From Desmodus rotundus (lineage: Eukaryota; Chordata; Mammalia; Chiroptera; Phyllostomidae), in the NCBI RefSeq assembly GCF_022682495.2, contig NC_071395.1, positions 56,063,242 through 56,127,241 of the forward strand: a DNA stretch of 64,000 bases, in the 5' to 3' direction. Each line of letters begins with the position of its first letter. Within the stretch, counting starts at the first letter, position 1. The notes beneath the pieces were generated by a model, which had not been told where the DNA came from, ran no database searches, and was given only the letters and a program-made list of their open reading frames with translations. Below are positions 36,166-47,729 of this stretch, piece after piece. The translations under genes were made by a program, and so were the position numbers.

Positions 36166-38284
36166 GGACAGTTATAATGCAACAAAGGATTCCCTGCTGA
36201 ACACGCAAACACGTCTGGGACATCAGGCACTGAGACACAGCACAGAGACAGCGGAAGGTGGGCGTATCAGAGTAAACAGCGGACACAGGATGGGGAGGGG
36301 AGGGAACAAAGAAGCCACACACAGTCTCTACTCCCCAAGGCGCCAGTGGACGCAACAGCAGGTAAGGGTTGGGGTGCAACCACCACTGGGCCAGTCAGAG
36401 GAGCAGAGACACCACGTGGGTCTGATGGCTGCACACTCTGAGGCCAGGCCCAGGGTTGAGGTGGAGAAGGGGAGCAAAAAGTCTCAGTGCTCCACAGCCT
36501 GCTGCTGGTGTGGGACCAAGGACTCAGCAGACTTGGGAACTGCCCACCCCTCCCGATGTGGCTCACAGGGATGTAAAATCCTCACTGAGCAGATCATAAA
36601 CGGGCTGAAAAAAACTTTCCAGACTAAGTGGACTGTATGCTCGAGGGCTAAACCTGTGAGGAAGAGCAGAACCTCAGATGTGTGAACCCTCTTTGCCCCA
36701 CCTTCCCCTCCAACCCCAGTGGGTGCAGCCTGGCAGACGCAGCTGGGGCAACTCAGAACTGCTGTGCCGGTGGCTTCTGGCTACAAGAAGCAGTGCTGGC
36801 AACACACTGCCCAGGAGACCCATAGCCCAGCACTTCCAGTCCAGGGGAAGGGCTCCTGAGACTGAGATGGAGGGGTTGTAAAGGGCAAGCCCACCTCCTC
36901 GGGGAATGCGAGTGTTTCCCATTGCCAAGGTCACACTGCCCCCCCCCCAGAGTCCCCAGAAGCCCCAACAGTGCAGGGGAAAACAACAAGCAGACAAAAC
37001 CTAGTTTGCTTCAGTACCACCTACTAGAAAACAAGAGAAAGACCCCTAGTTATGAATATGGTAAACAGTGACACATGAAATACTTTTTAAAAACAGATTT
37101 CATTCCCACAAACACCCAGGCAGAGAAACAATCCCCCATCAAGAACAATGAATAACCAAGGTAACACAGGAATTCAGAAACAAAATATAACCATTGGCTT
37201 CGAAATCAGTTTTCTGACCCCACTCACACTGGCCAGAGAGGCATTAAGGCAGGGGGTTCTCACAGGCGCTGCACCTGGAGAGTGGGGTGCAGGCCAGGTG
37301 TGGTCCTGGCACAGTTGAGCCCTGGGTTTGTCACTGAGCCTGGGGTTCAGGTCCAGGTCCCCAGAGGTGGACCGCCACTGTTCAGACTGCCTGCTCTGTG
37401 CAACGGGCATCTAAGCAGAACCACCTCCAGCGTAACATGATGACAGAAGCCGTGTTAAAGGGACCTGCAGACGTCCCAGGGCCCAGGTTGTGAAATGTGA
37501 GAAATGGTCGCGCCATCACCCTCAGTCATGTGACACTTGGTTATTAAATCTACGTGAGTGTGGGGCTGAGAAGGGCAAGGCCACAGGTGCCCACTTGCTC
37601 CAGGAGAGGAGGCAGCCCAGGGGTTGAAGGCTGGGCCCCAGGCCCTCCAGGATCTCTGAGCGCACCACCACCAGAGCCAGAGGTGAGCACCAGAGGACTC
37701 AAGGGCAGGCTGAGACTAAAGTGACCTGTGTAACTAGCATCTGGCCCATCTCAGGGCTCAAGTGGGGTGAGAAGAGTGGGTGACTTCTCAGAATAAGGCT
37801 TTAAACTCCCTTGGGACCTACGAACACCTGCAACCCACATGCCCCAGGCCATAGATTTAGTTTCCAGCTTTTGCTCCTCCACCTGATACAACAGATGGAA
37901 ATAAACGTCCACAGTCCACAGTTGGAATGAAAGCTTTCCCAGCTGCATTTCCAGCCCCGGGTTAGGGAGGACCATCGTCCTTTGGAAACCCACAGGCTTA
38001 CCCTGCTTCGTTGCAACTCCCCACAGGTTCTAAACGACCTGAAGATCCCTAATTCTCCCACCAAGGGATGGAGAAAGTCAGCAGGAAACCACAGGCCTCA
38101 TGGGCCTCACAAGCCTCACGAACACAGGGTAGACCATGCTCGTGGCCCTCCACCACACCACCCTCCCCTTGAGGCCAGGGCTTCCCCTCCCTCACTGTAA
38201 AACCCAGTCATAAGCTCATTGGGCACCTGTCTGCATGCCACCCAAGTTGGAACCAAGTGAAATAAATCATGTCTCACACCATTC
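36166..38284. other. Unannotated stretch
   Basis: Single-copy-looking, moderately GC-rich sequence. Frames up to 180 codons exist (for example 36143-36685, plus strand) but show no recognisable domain. Confidence 0.45.
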
Positions 38285-38860
38285 AATATTCAAAGTGATG
38301 AAAAGCAAGGACTTTCAACCAAGATTACTCTGCCCAGCAAAGCTATCATTAGAATCAAGGGACAGATAAAGAGCTTCCCAGACAAGAAAAAGCTAAAGGA
38401 ATTCATCACCACCAAACCAGTATTACATGAAATGTTAAAGGTTCTTCTTTGAAAAGAAGAAAAAGAGATAAAAAATGTGAATGAGTGTGTATCTATCAAC
38501 AATTGATTCTAAAATAAATAAATAAACAAATGAGCAGAACAGAAAAACACTCACAGACACAGAACGTTTTGATGGTTGCCCGAAGGGAGCAGGGTTGGGG
38601 GGGATGGGTGTAAAAGGTGAGGGGATTAAGAAGTACGTATTGGTAGTTAGAGACTAGTCACGGGAATGTAAATGCTGCATAGGGAATAGTCGGTAATGTT
38701 GTAATAATTATGTATTGTGTCAGGTGGATATGAGATTTATCGGGATGATCACTTAGTAAGTTATATAATGTCTAATCACTTGGTTGTGGACCTGAAGCTA
38801 ATAAAATATTGTATGTCAACTGTAATTTGTAAATAAAAAATAATTTAAAGTCAAAAAAAG
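38285..38860 (+). mobile_element. HAL1: Old HAL1 element, 5'-truncated
   Basis: It starts in the last third of ORF1 ('aagattactctgcccagcaa' region, frame readable to a stop at about 38450) and passes straight into a HAL1-type 3' UTR ('acgttttgatggttgcccga', 'gaagctaataaaatattgta', 'tgtcaactgtaatttg'), with no ORF2 between. This arrangement defines HAL1. Confidence 0.85.
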
Positions 38861-38969
38861 AAATAAGATACACCTATGGACCAGTAGTCCTGATTAAATC
38901 AGAAGCAAGAATTCTCAACAAAATATTAGCAAACCAAATTCAACGGTACATTAAAAAGATGATTTGCCA

Positions 38970-41284
38970 ACTTCTGGCCAAGATGAAGGCATAGGTAGAC
39001 ACACTGTGCTTCCTTGCACAACCAAAAGGACAACAACAAATTTAAAAGCAAAAAAACAAAAACAAACAAACAAGCAAAACTGACTGAAAACCGAACTGTA
39101 TGGAAGTCCAACAACCAAGGAGTTAAAGAAGAAACATTCACCCAGACCGGTAGGAGGGGCAGAGACGGGCTGCTGGGTGGAGAGGACTCATGGCAAGGAA
39201 GCAGCTTGAGGACCAGGCAAGGCTGTGGCTTGTGGACTGGGAGGTCCCACAGTCGCATGCTGATAAACTGGAAGGAACATCTGGGGAGCAAGACAAATGG
39301 CGCAACCCAGGGTTCTGGTGCAGGGAAATAAACCCTCAATGCCTCTGACTGAAAACACCTGTGGGGGTTGAGGTGGCAGCAGGAGAAACTCCCAGCCTCA
39401 CAGGAGATTTTGTTGGAGAGACCCACAGGGTCCTAGGACATACACAAATCCACCTACCCAATAATCAGCACCAGAAGGGACCAATTTGATTGTGGGTAGC
39501 AGGGGAAGTCACTGAAAATGCCAAGACCAGGGCAGCTGGATCGATCAGGTCCCGAGGGAAGGAGATGAGGGATTAAGAAATAAAGAGGCAAAGTCAAAGC
39601 GGGGTCAGGTGGAGTCCCTTCTCTGGGATGCAGAGGAGGAAACTGTTTATTGGTAAAGTCAAGCTGTGTATATTGAGCAAGCTTTGAAGAAGAACGTGAG
39701 AAAGACAAAACCGCAAGGCTAGGTACATTTTATTTTTCTAAGAACATTTCCTGCTCCTTCTTGGTACAGTGATCTAGCAAGCAGCCAAGTCATTCTTTTC
39801 TTGCAACAGTCAATCTTCTGCAGCCTAGGGCAGCTGTACTGAACCCAAGGTCTGCATTCCAACTCCCTTGGCACACGTTATCCTACTTGGCTCTCCATAT
39901 GAAAACTGGCACTGGTCCCTCTTGAAACCCTCCCCCACATACTGCATCATGATACAGCCATGTGATTTGCCCCGCCCGGGTGAACACCTAAAGCTCCACC
40001 CCTTACTATATAACAGGTGCATCAAGAAAGAAAATATGGCCCAAATGAAACAAAGATCAAAGAATGAAAGATCAAAGCTCCAGAAAAAATACAACTAAGT
40101 GACAAACAGATAGCCAACCTATCAGATGCAGAGTTCAAAACATTGGTAATCGGGATGCTCACAGAATTGGTTGAATATGGTCACAAAATAGAGGAAAAAA
40201 TGAAGGCTATGAAAAGTGAAATAAAGGAAAATGTACAGGGAACCAACAGTGACAGGAAGGAAACCGGGACTCAAATCAACAGTTTGGAGCTGAAGAAAGA
40301 AAGAAACATTCAACCAGAAAAGAATGAAGAAACAAGAATTCAAAAAAATTAGGAGAGGCTTAGGAACCTCCAGGACATCTTTAAACGTTCCAACATCCAA
40401 ATCATAGGGGTGCCAGAAGGAGAAGAGAAAGAGCAGGAAATGGAAAACCTATTTGACAAAATAATGAAGGAGAACTTCCCCAATCTGGCAAAGGAAATAG
40501 ACTTTCAGGAAGTCCACGAAGCTCAGAAAATCCCAAAGTAGTTGGACCCAAGGAGGAAGACACCAAGGCACATCATAATTACACTAGCCAAGAATAAAGA
40601 TAAGGAGAGAATCTTAAAAGCAGCCAGAGAAAAGGACACAGTTACCTACAAAGGGGTTCCCATAAGACTGTCAGCTGATTTCTCAAAAGAGACATTACAG
40701 GCAAGAAGCAGCTGGCAAAAAGTATTCCAAGTCATGAAAGACAAGGACCTACATCCAAGATTACTGTATCCAGCAAAGCTATCATTCAGAATGGAAGGGC
40801 AGATAAAGTGCTTCCCAGATAAGGTCAAGTTAAAGGAGTTCATCATCACCAAGCCCTTATTATATGAAATGTTAAAGGGACTTATCTAAGGAAAAGAAGA
40901 TCAAAACTATGAACAGTAAAATGACAACAAACACACATCTATTAACAACCAAACCTAAAACAAAAACAAACTAAGCAAACAACCAGAACAGGAACAGAAT
41001 CACAGAAATGGAGACCACATGGAGGGTAATTAGCAGGGGAGTAGAAGGGGGAGGGGGGGGGAAGGTACAGAGAATAAGTAGCATAAATGGTAGGTATAAA
41101 ATAGACAGGGGGAGGTTAAGAATAGTGTAGGAAATGTAGAAGCCAAAGAACTTATATGTACGACCCATGGACATGAACTAAAGAGGGGGAATGTGGGTGG
41201 GAGGGGGTGTGCAGGGCAGAGGGGAATTAAAGGGGGAAAATGGGACAACTGTAATAGCATAATCGATAAAATATACTTTAAAAT
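38970..41284 (+). mobile_element. HAL1: Full-length HAL1 (HAL1-2) with TSD
   Basis: The 15-bp TSD aaagatgatttgcca is exact at 38955-38969 and 41285-41299, with a TT/AAAAA-type target. The element begins with an L1-like 'ggccaagatgaaggcatagg', has a 5' UTR of about 1.05 kb, ORF1 (40036-40889), a G-rich 3' UTR and a short A/T tail. There is no ORF2. It must have been copied by L1 ORF2 protein supplied in trans. Confidence 0.93.
40036..40889 (+). pseudogene. HAL1-2 ORF1 remnant
   Basis: It encodes an L1 ORF1p-like RNA-binding protein. The start atggcccaaatg at 40036 aligns with the other HAL1s here. One frameshift lies between about 40050 and 40090, and in-frame TAG codons are at about 40350-40352 and 40539-40541. 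The last part (40542-40889) is open and contains the C-terminal domain (KERILKAAREK, DLHPRLLYPAKLSF). Confidence 0.9.
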
Positions 41285-42216
41285 AAAGATGATTTGCCAT
41301 GATCAAGTGAAATTTATCTCTGGAATGCAAAGATGGTTCAACATACACAAATCAATACATATACTCCATTAGTAGAATTAAAGATAAAAATCATATGACC
41401 ATCTTAATTGATTCATGAAAGAATTAGACAAAATTCAATACTTTTTTATGATAAAATATCTTAACAAATTTGAAATAGAAGGAACATACTTCAACATAAT
41501 AAAAGCCTTTACAACATATCCACAGCTAGCATCATACTCAATGGTAAAAGGCTGGAAGCTTTTTCCCTAAGATCAGGAAGAAAACCAGGTTGTCTACTCT
41601 CAACTCTACCATTCAGCATAGTACTGGAAGTCCTAGCCAGATCAATCAGACAAAAATAATAATAATAAAAACCAAAAGGCATCCAAATAAAAAAGGTAAA
41701 AGTAAAATTATCTCCATTTTCAGGTGGCATTACCTTGTATATTTAAAAGACAAAAACCTAAACATTCTACCAAAACGGTACAATTAATTTTTAAAATTCA
41801 GAAAAGTTTCAGGACATAAAAAACATACAAAAATCATTCTGTTTTTACAGGCTAACAATGCAAAAATTTTTTAAATAAAGAAAACTATCCCTTTCACACT
41901 AGCTTTCAAAAAATAAAATAATGCAAGGAATAAATTTAACTAAGGAGGTAGAAGACTTGTAAACTTAAAACAAGCCCTTATTATAATAAGGTGTAATAAG
42001 ACACTGATTACATTAAAGAAGGCATACATAAATGGAAATACATCCCATGTTCATGGATCAGAAGCATTCATGTTAAAATGTCCTTACTACCCCAAGCCAT
42101 CTATAAATTTAATGCAATCCCTGTCAAAATTACAATGGCACCTTAAGAGAATATTTTTTAATCCTAAAACTTCTACAGAACCACAAAAAGTTCCAAATAA
42201 TCCAAACTGTCTTTTT

Positions 42217-42415
42217 CAAAAAAATTATTTATTTATTTTCAGAGAGAGAGAAGAGTGGGGAGAGAGGGAGAGAAACATCGATCAATTGCCACTCCTATGC
42301 GCCCCTACAGTGGCCTGAGCCTGGCAAGCCAGGCATGTGCTCAGACTGAGAATGGACCCAGCGACCTTTTACTTTGTGGGATGACACCCGACCAACTGAG
42401 CCACACCGGTCAGGG
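42217..42415 (-). mobile_element. VES-type SINE (minus)
   Basis: Read on the minus strand it runs from a 'ccctgaccggtgtggctcag'-like head at 42415 through a B-box region to a GA-rich segment and A tail at the left. It is inserted in old L1 copy F. Fairly diverged, with a weak TSD. Confidence 0.85.
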
Positions 42416-42683
42416 ATCAAAACAATCTTTAATTGAAAAATAACACATCCTGATCCATCACACTTCTAATTTCAAAAATATCACAAAGCTATAGTAATAA
42501 AAACAGTGGCATAATAATGGCATAAAAACGACATACAGACCATTGAAACAGAATAGAGGGCCTGAAAACAAACCTATAATAATAAAATAGGGGAAATAGT
42601 ATGTCTACTGATCATTTTTAAAAGTAAATAAAGTAATGCGTGTGCACCACGTGCAATTACAACAGATAAGAAATTTGCACTTT

Positions 42684-44292
42684 AGAAATCCTACCCAGGC
42701 TCCCGCTGCACCAAGTACTATGCACTCCGGCTCCTCGTGTGCTCGAGTCCCCTCGTGAGAGTTCCAACTGCAGCCTGAGCCTTGGCTCCCATCCCTGGTG
42801 GCGCCGCCGCCCTCCCATTCCGGTCCCCGAACGCCACTCAAATGGCTAGCCAGAATTCCTTTCAGATAGAATATGATACTTTTGGTGAACTCGAGGTCCC
42901 AAGTGGTAAGTACTATGGCGCCCAGACTGTGAAATCTATGACGAACTTTAAGATTGGCGGTGTGACGCAAAGCCTGCCAATCCCAGTTGTTAACGCTTTG
43001 GCATTTTGAAGTGAGCAGCTGCTGAAGTAAACCAGGATTATGGTCTCGATCCAAAGATTGCTAATGCAATCATGAAGGCAGCACATGAGGTAGCTGAAGG
43101 TAAATTAAATGGCCATTTTCCTCTTGTGGTGTGGCAGACTGGGTCAGGAACCCAGACAAACATGAATGTAAATGTAGTCATTAGCAAAAGAGCCACTGAA
43201 ATACTAGGAGGTGAACTTGGCAGCAAGAAAGCTGTGCATCCCAATGATCATGTTAGTAAAAGCCAGAGCTCAGATGGTACTTTCCCCACAGCAGTGCACA
43301 TAGCTGCTGCAATGGAAGTTCACAAAGCACTGCTGCCAGGACTGCAGGAGCTACACGATGCTCTTGAGGCAAAATCCAAAGACTTTGCCCACATCACAAA
43401 ACTTGGGCGTACTCATACACAGGATGCTGTCCCACTCACTCTTGGGCAGGAGTTTAGTGGGTATGTTTAACAACTGCAATATGCAATGATGAGCAGAAAA
43501 GCTGCCAGGCCAAGATTCTATGAACTCGCAGCTGGAGGTACTGTGGTTGGTACCGGTTTAAATACTAGAGTCGGCTTTGCAGAAAAGGTTGCTGCAAAAG
43601 TGGCCATGCTCACAGGCTTACCTTTTGTTACATCTCCAAATAAAGTTGAAGCTCTGGCTGCTCATGATGCTTTGCTTGAACCCAGTGGAGCCATGAACAC
43701 TACTGCTTGCAGTCTGTAAAGACAGCAAACAATATTCGTTTTCTGGGTTCTGGTCCTTGCTCAGGTCAGGGAGAACTGATTTTGCCTGAAAATGAACCAG
43801 GAAGCAGTATCATGCCAGGCAAGGTGAACCCTACCCAGTGTGAACCAATGACCATGGTTGCTGCCCAGGTCATGGGGAATCACGTCATTGTCACCGTTGG
43901 GGGCAGCCACGGACATTTTGAATTGAATGTTTTCAAGCCAATGATGATTAAAAACACGTTACACGTGGCCAGGCTGCTGGGAGTCCGTCTCCTTTGTGGA
44001 AAACTGCGTGGTGGGCAACTAGGCCAACAAAGAGAGGATTGACAAGCTGATGAACGAGTCGCTGATGCTGGTGTCGGCTCTTAAGCCTCACATAGGATAT
44101 GACAAGGCAGCAAAGATCGCTAAGACCGCACACAAAAAAGGATCAACCTGGAAGGCAACTGCTGCTGAGCTCGGCTATCTCACAGCAGAGCAGTTTGATG
44201 AGTGGGTGAAGCCTCAGGACATGCTGGGTCCAAAGTGATTTCAATATGTTTATAATAAAAACGTGCTGTATAAAATGAAAAGAAAAGGAAAG
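42684..44292 (+). pseudogene. FH: Processed pseudogene of fumarate hydratase
   Basis: FH catalyses fumarate plus water to malate in mitochondria and cytosol. This copy has no introns and spans the short 5' UTR, mitochondrial leader, mature enzyme and 3' UTR with 'ataaaa' and a decayed A tail. A 16-bp TSD aagaaatttgcacttt is exact at 42668-42683 and 44293-44308, so it is an L1-made retrocopy. Lesions: the leader start ATG reads AAG (42713); stops at 42776, 43012 and 43468; frameshifts near 42997, 43714 and 43980. The signature [11 protein letters not shown] is intact near 43801-43833, while the SSND loop reads SSDG. The second start (MASQNSF, 42843) is kept but its frame closes at 43009. It is not a working enzyme gene. 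Confidence 0.97.
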
Positions 44293-44439
44293 AAGAAATT
44301 TGCACTTTCCTACTTCTGGAAGGAGGCTCATATTTCTTTCTGAAATGTGAAAATATTATTTTCAAGCAACACTAATATAGAGAGTTGTGGTACTACAAAA
44401 ACTAAATGTTGACTGAGGAAGCTCTTACTCAAAGTTAAT

Positions 44440-44580
44440 TGGCATGGTGCCTGGTAGGTACTGAAAACATGGCGGGGATGGGGGACACTTGCAAAGTATA
44501 TGATTATCTAACTGCTATGCTGTACACCTGAAACTAACACAAAATAATACTGAGTGCAAAGTGTAATTTAAAAAAATAAG
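44440..44580 (+). mobile_element. L1/HAL1-type 3' end fragment
   Basis: 'gctatgctgtacacctgaaac', 'taacacaaaataatactgag' and 'gtgtaattta' match the old L1/HAL1 3' end, followed by an A-rich tail. Too short to tell which. Confidence 0.65.
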
Positions 44581-45246
44581 ATAATTGGCAAATCTCACAT
44601 ACTATGGAAAAATGTTATTCTGTTGTTCCAAGGATTCTGACTTTATTATCAAGACAATATGTTTCATTAACAGCTTGTTTTTCTGCCTCAAAAGAAATTT
44701 TTGCAACTCTTGCTATTTATATTTCTCACTTTCCTTGCTTGAATTTGTCATCACTGGCAGTCCGATAGGAACCCAGACTCCTGTATGTAAAATGTGGGTA
44801 TTCTGCAGTCTCTTCAACCAACTGCCTAAATGTGTCCAAGAGAAGGCAGGAAAGGTGTTATAGATCTGCTGAACACGGAGCAGAGAGTGCCTCTTTTTGT
44901 GAATTAACTTTGGGTTGTTTTCAATAAAATAGAATAAATATAGAAGGAAATCTGTGCAGATTAAATATGGGCTGAGGCTCAAGTATGAAAACATTGGGAA
45001 AATCCTCTCTCCAGCCTGAGCTTTCATCAGCTTATCCCCAGCCCCCCAGAGTGTGGGAGTCCCTGCAGTCAGTGAGGTGTTCAAAAACCAAGCACGCCAC
45101 TTTTATCTTCTCTGGAGTTCTCTGAAGAGTGATGATGATAGATACGTGAGAAGAATGGAATAAAATAATGGCTTTATGGTGTGGGGAAAGAAAATTTAAA
45201 GAAAAACAGTACTGTGAAATACAGTATTTCAAGTCTGTTATTATGC
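44581..45246. other. Unannotated stretch
   Basis: No recognised gene or element. Confidence 0.5.
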
Positions 45247-45289
45247 ATGCCAGTACCAGGCTGTAATCAAAACAGCCTGGTACTGGCAT
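45247..45289. repeat. 17-bp perfect inverted repeat at L1 5' junction
   Basis: atgccagtaccaggctg (45247-45263) is the exact reverse complement of 45273-45289, with a 9-base loop. The right arm is normal L1 ORF2 sequence. The left arm is an extra inverted copy at the 5' end of L1 copy J. Confidence 0.97.
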
Positions 45290-46712
45290 AATAACAGACA
45301 TGTGGACCAATGGAACAGAATAGAGAGACCAGAAATAAACCCAAGTCTCTACAGTCAATTAATATTTGACAAAGGAGGAAGCAGCATAAAATGGAGCAAA
45401 GATAGCCTCTTCAACAAATGGTGTTGGGAGAGCTGCACAGCTACATGCCAAAAAAATGAAACTCGAGCACCACTTACACCATACACAAAAATAAATTCAA
45501 GGTGGATAAAAGATTTAAATATAAGTCATGGCACCATTAAAGTCCTAGAGGAAAACATAGGCAGGAAAATCTCAGATATTCCACACAGTAGTATTTTCAC
45601 TGATATGACCCTACAGCAAGGGATGTAAAGGGAAGAATAAACAAAAGGGATCTCATCAAAATAAAAAGCTTCTGCATGGCTAAAGAAAACAGCATTAAAA
45701 CGAAAAGAGAACCAACAGTATGGGAAAACATATTTGCTAATGATACCTCAGACAAGGGCCTGATCTCCAAAATATATAAAGAACTCACATGACTCCACTC
45801 TAAGAAGACAAGCAACCTAATTAAAAAATGGACAAAAGCCTTGAACAGACACTTCTCCTAGGAGGACATACAGAGGGTCCAGAGACATATGAAAAGATGC
45901 TCAGCATCACTAGTCATGAGAGAGATGCAAGTTAAAACCACAATGAGATACCACTTCACCCTGGTCAGAGTGGCCATCATAAACAAAGCAACAAATAACA
46001 AGTGTTGGAGAGGTTGTGAAGAAAAGGGAACCCTAGTGCCCTGTTGATGGGTTTTCAGACTGGTGCAACCACTATGGAAAAAAGTATGGAATTTCCTCAG
46101 AAAACTAAAAATGGAACTGCCTTTTGACCCAGCAATTCCACTGCTACGATTATATCCTAAGAACCTTGAAACACCAATCCAAAAGAACCTATGCACCCCA
46201 ATGTTCATAGCAGCACAATTTACAATAGCCAAGTGCTGGAAGCAACCTAAGTGCCCATCAGTAAATGAATGGATCAAAAAACTATGGTACATTTACACAA
46301 TGGAATTCTATACAGCAGAGAGAAAGAAGGAGCTCCTACCCTTTGCTGACAGCATGGATGGAACTGGAGAGCATTTTGCTAAGTGAAATAATCCAGGCAG
46401 TGAAAGACAAATATCATATGATCACACCATTAACAGGAGCCTAATCAACAAAATGAACAAGCAAGCAAAGTGTAGCCAAAGACATTGAAATTGAGAACAG
46501 GCTGACAATGATCAGAGGGGAGAGGGGAGGGGATAATGGGGGAAAAGGGTGAAGGGTTTACAGGAATAATTATAAAGGACACATGGACAAAATCAAGGGG
46601 GAGGGTGGAGGTGGGGGAGGGAGGTGGGTTCAGCTGGGGTGGGGTGGAGGGATGGGAGAAAAGGCATACAACTGTAATTGAATAACAATAAAAATTTTAA
46701 AAAAATAGAAAA
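45262..46712 (+). mobile_element. L1: 5'-truncated L1 copy J
   Basis: It begins in ORF2 (equivalent to about 23247 in copy B) and continues through the C-terminus and G-rich 3' UTR to a mixed A/T tail near 46690-46712. It is intermediate in age: related to A and B but with stops and small shifts. Confidence 0.9.
45299..46443 (+). pseudogene. L1 ORF2 C-terminal remnant of copy J
   Basis: The open part 45302-45628 is followed by a frameshift around 45610 and stops near 45790 and 46046. The zinc-knuckle region is damaged (Cys and Trp positions lost near 46015-46050). The last 100 codons are readable from 46063. Confidence 0.88.
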
Positions 46713-46995
46713 AAAACTCCATTTATGTGATATTATGGAAATGGTAAACCATAGGGTTTATGGTAAACCATAGGGACAGATACCTGGAGGAGAAGAGCAT
46801 TGACCTCAGGACATGAGGGACATTTTGGGTTGGAGAAACAGTTCTATATCTTAATTGTGATGGTGACTGTACAACTATGTGCATGCATCAAAGTTCCTAG
46901 AACTTTTAACAACTGAGTTGTACACTTTTGCACATGTTAACAAGTGAATTTTACTATATGTAAATTATAACTCAATAAAACCGAAAAAGGAAAAA
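46713..46995 (+). mobile_element. L1: Old L1 (L1M-type) 3' end
   Basis: 'aactccatttatgtgatatt', 'gttctatatcttaattgtga' and 'tgtaaattataactcaataaa' follow the old mammalian L1M 3' UTR. A 21-bp unit with 'ggtaaaccatagggttta' is tandemly repeated at about 46742-46776. Confidence 0.75.
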
Positions 46996-47729
46996 AAAGA
47001 TTCCACAAAGTTCCCAAGGGCAAGAAAATATAACTAAATTTACCTAGAGCTACTCAAATTTCTACAGAAGTAACGAGTTTATGTTTCATACAGACTGGTT
47101 TACGCGTAATTAACCATGTAATTTTTAACAAAAGCTCCCCTATGATGGACATCAGTCTGTCACTCTGCACAGAGGCACAGAGACTCTATTTCAGTCCTAT
47201 TCTGTGACAATTTTATTCTTTCAGGGTCGTTCCCTCAGCTCCCTCAGGCATGTTCTCCAGGGCAAAACATTTTCTAAAGATAATAACTTAGGAGTAGAAA
47301 TCCCTCTAGAATATTCCTTTCTACACGTATAGCCCCTGAACTAATTATCTAGTAGCTCAGGTCTCCGAGGATCCAACAGAATAAATCAGAGGAGGCCCTT
47401 CCAATATCAGTAAGCTCTCTCTCTTGTGGCTGAGCTCAGGTTGGTCCTACCCCTCCCTCTGTGGAATTCTAGACCCCCTGAAGAGAACCCGAATCTTTCC
47501 AACTCAGCTCATAACACCCCAAGGGCCAGCTCCTTGCCTCTCTATCTCCTCCTTAGTTCACCTCAAGGTAAAATGGGTGGGAAGGGCCAGGCTACTTATG
47601 TTTACCATTATTTAGCACAATTTATTATGTGCAAATGATGTGTAAATTAAGCATGATAATTCTGGATCTACAGTTGAAAAAAAAGGAAGCTAACTAAACT
47701 GTATAGTGCTCCATAACTGTTAAAAAATG
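46996..47729. other. Unannotated stretch
   Basis: No recognised gene or transposon. Confidence 0.5.

Larger units (their letters stand above)
38873..42590 (+). mobile_element. L1: Old L1 ORF2 fragment (copy F), split by HAL1
   Basis: 38873-38969 reads as ORF2 '[11 protein letters not shown]...' and continues at 41285-42590 through the RT region. It is full of stops and is one of the oldest L1s in the window. Inserts: HAL1-2 (38970-41284) and a VES SINE (about 42217-42415). Confidence 0.85.

Noticed and set aside
35730..36685. Frames of 138 and 180 codons on the plus strand
   Set aside because: They cross MIR and possible L2 sequence, have no domain and overlap equally long frames on the other strand.
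42782..43009. Possible functional cytosolic-type FH start at MASQNSF
   Set aside because: The frame closes within 60 codons and the rest has several stops and shifts.
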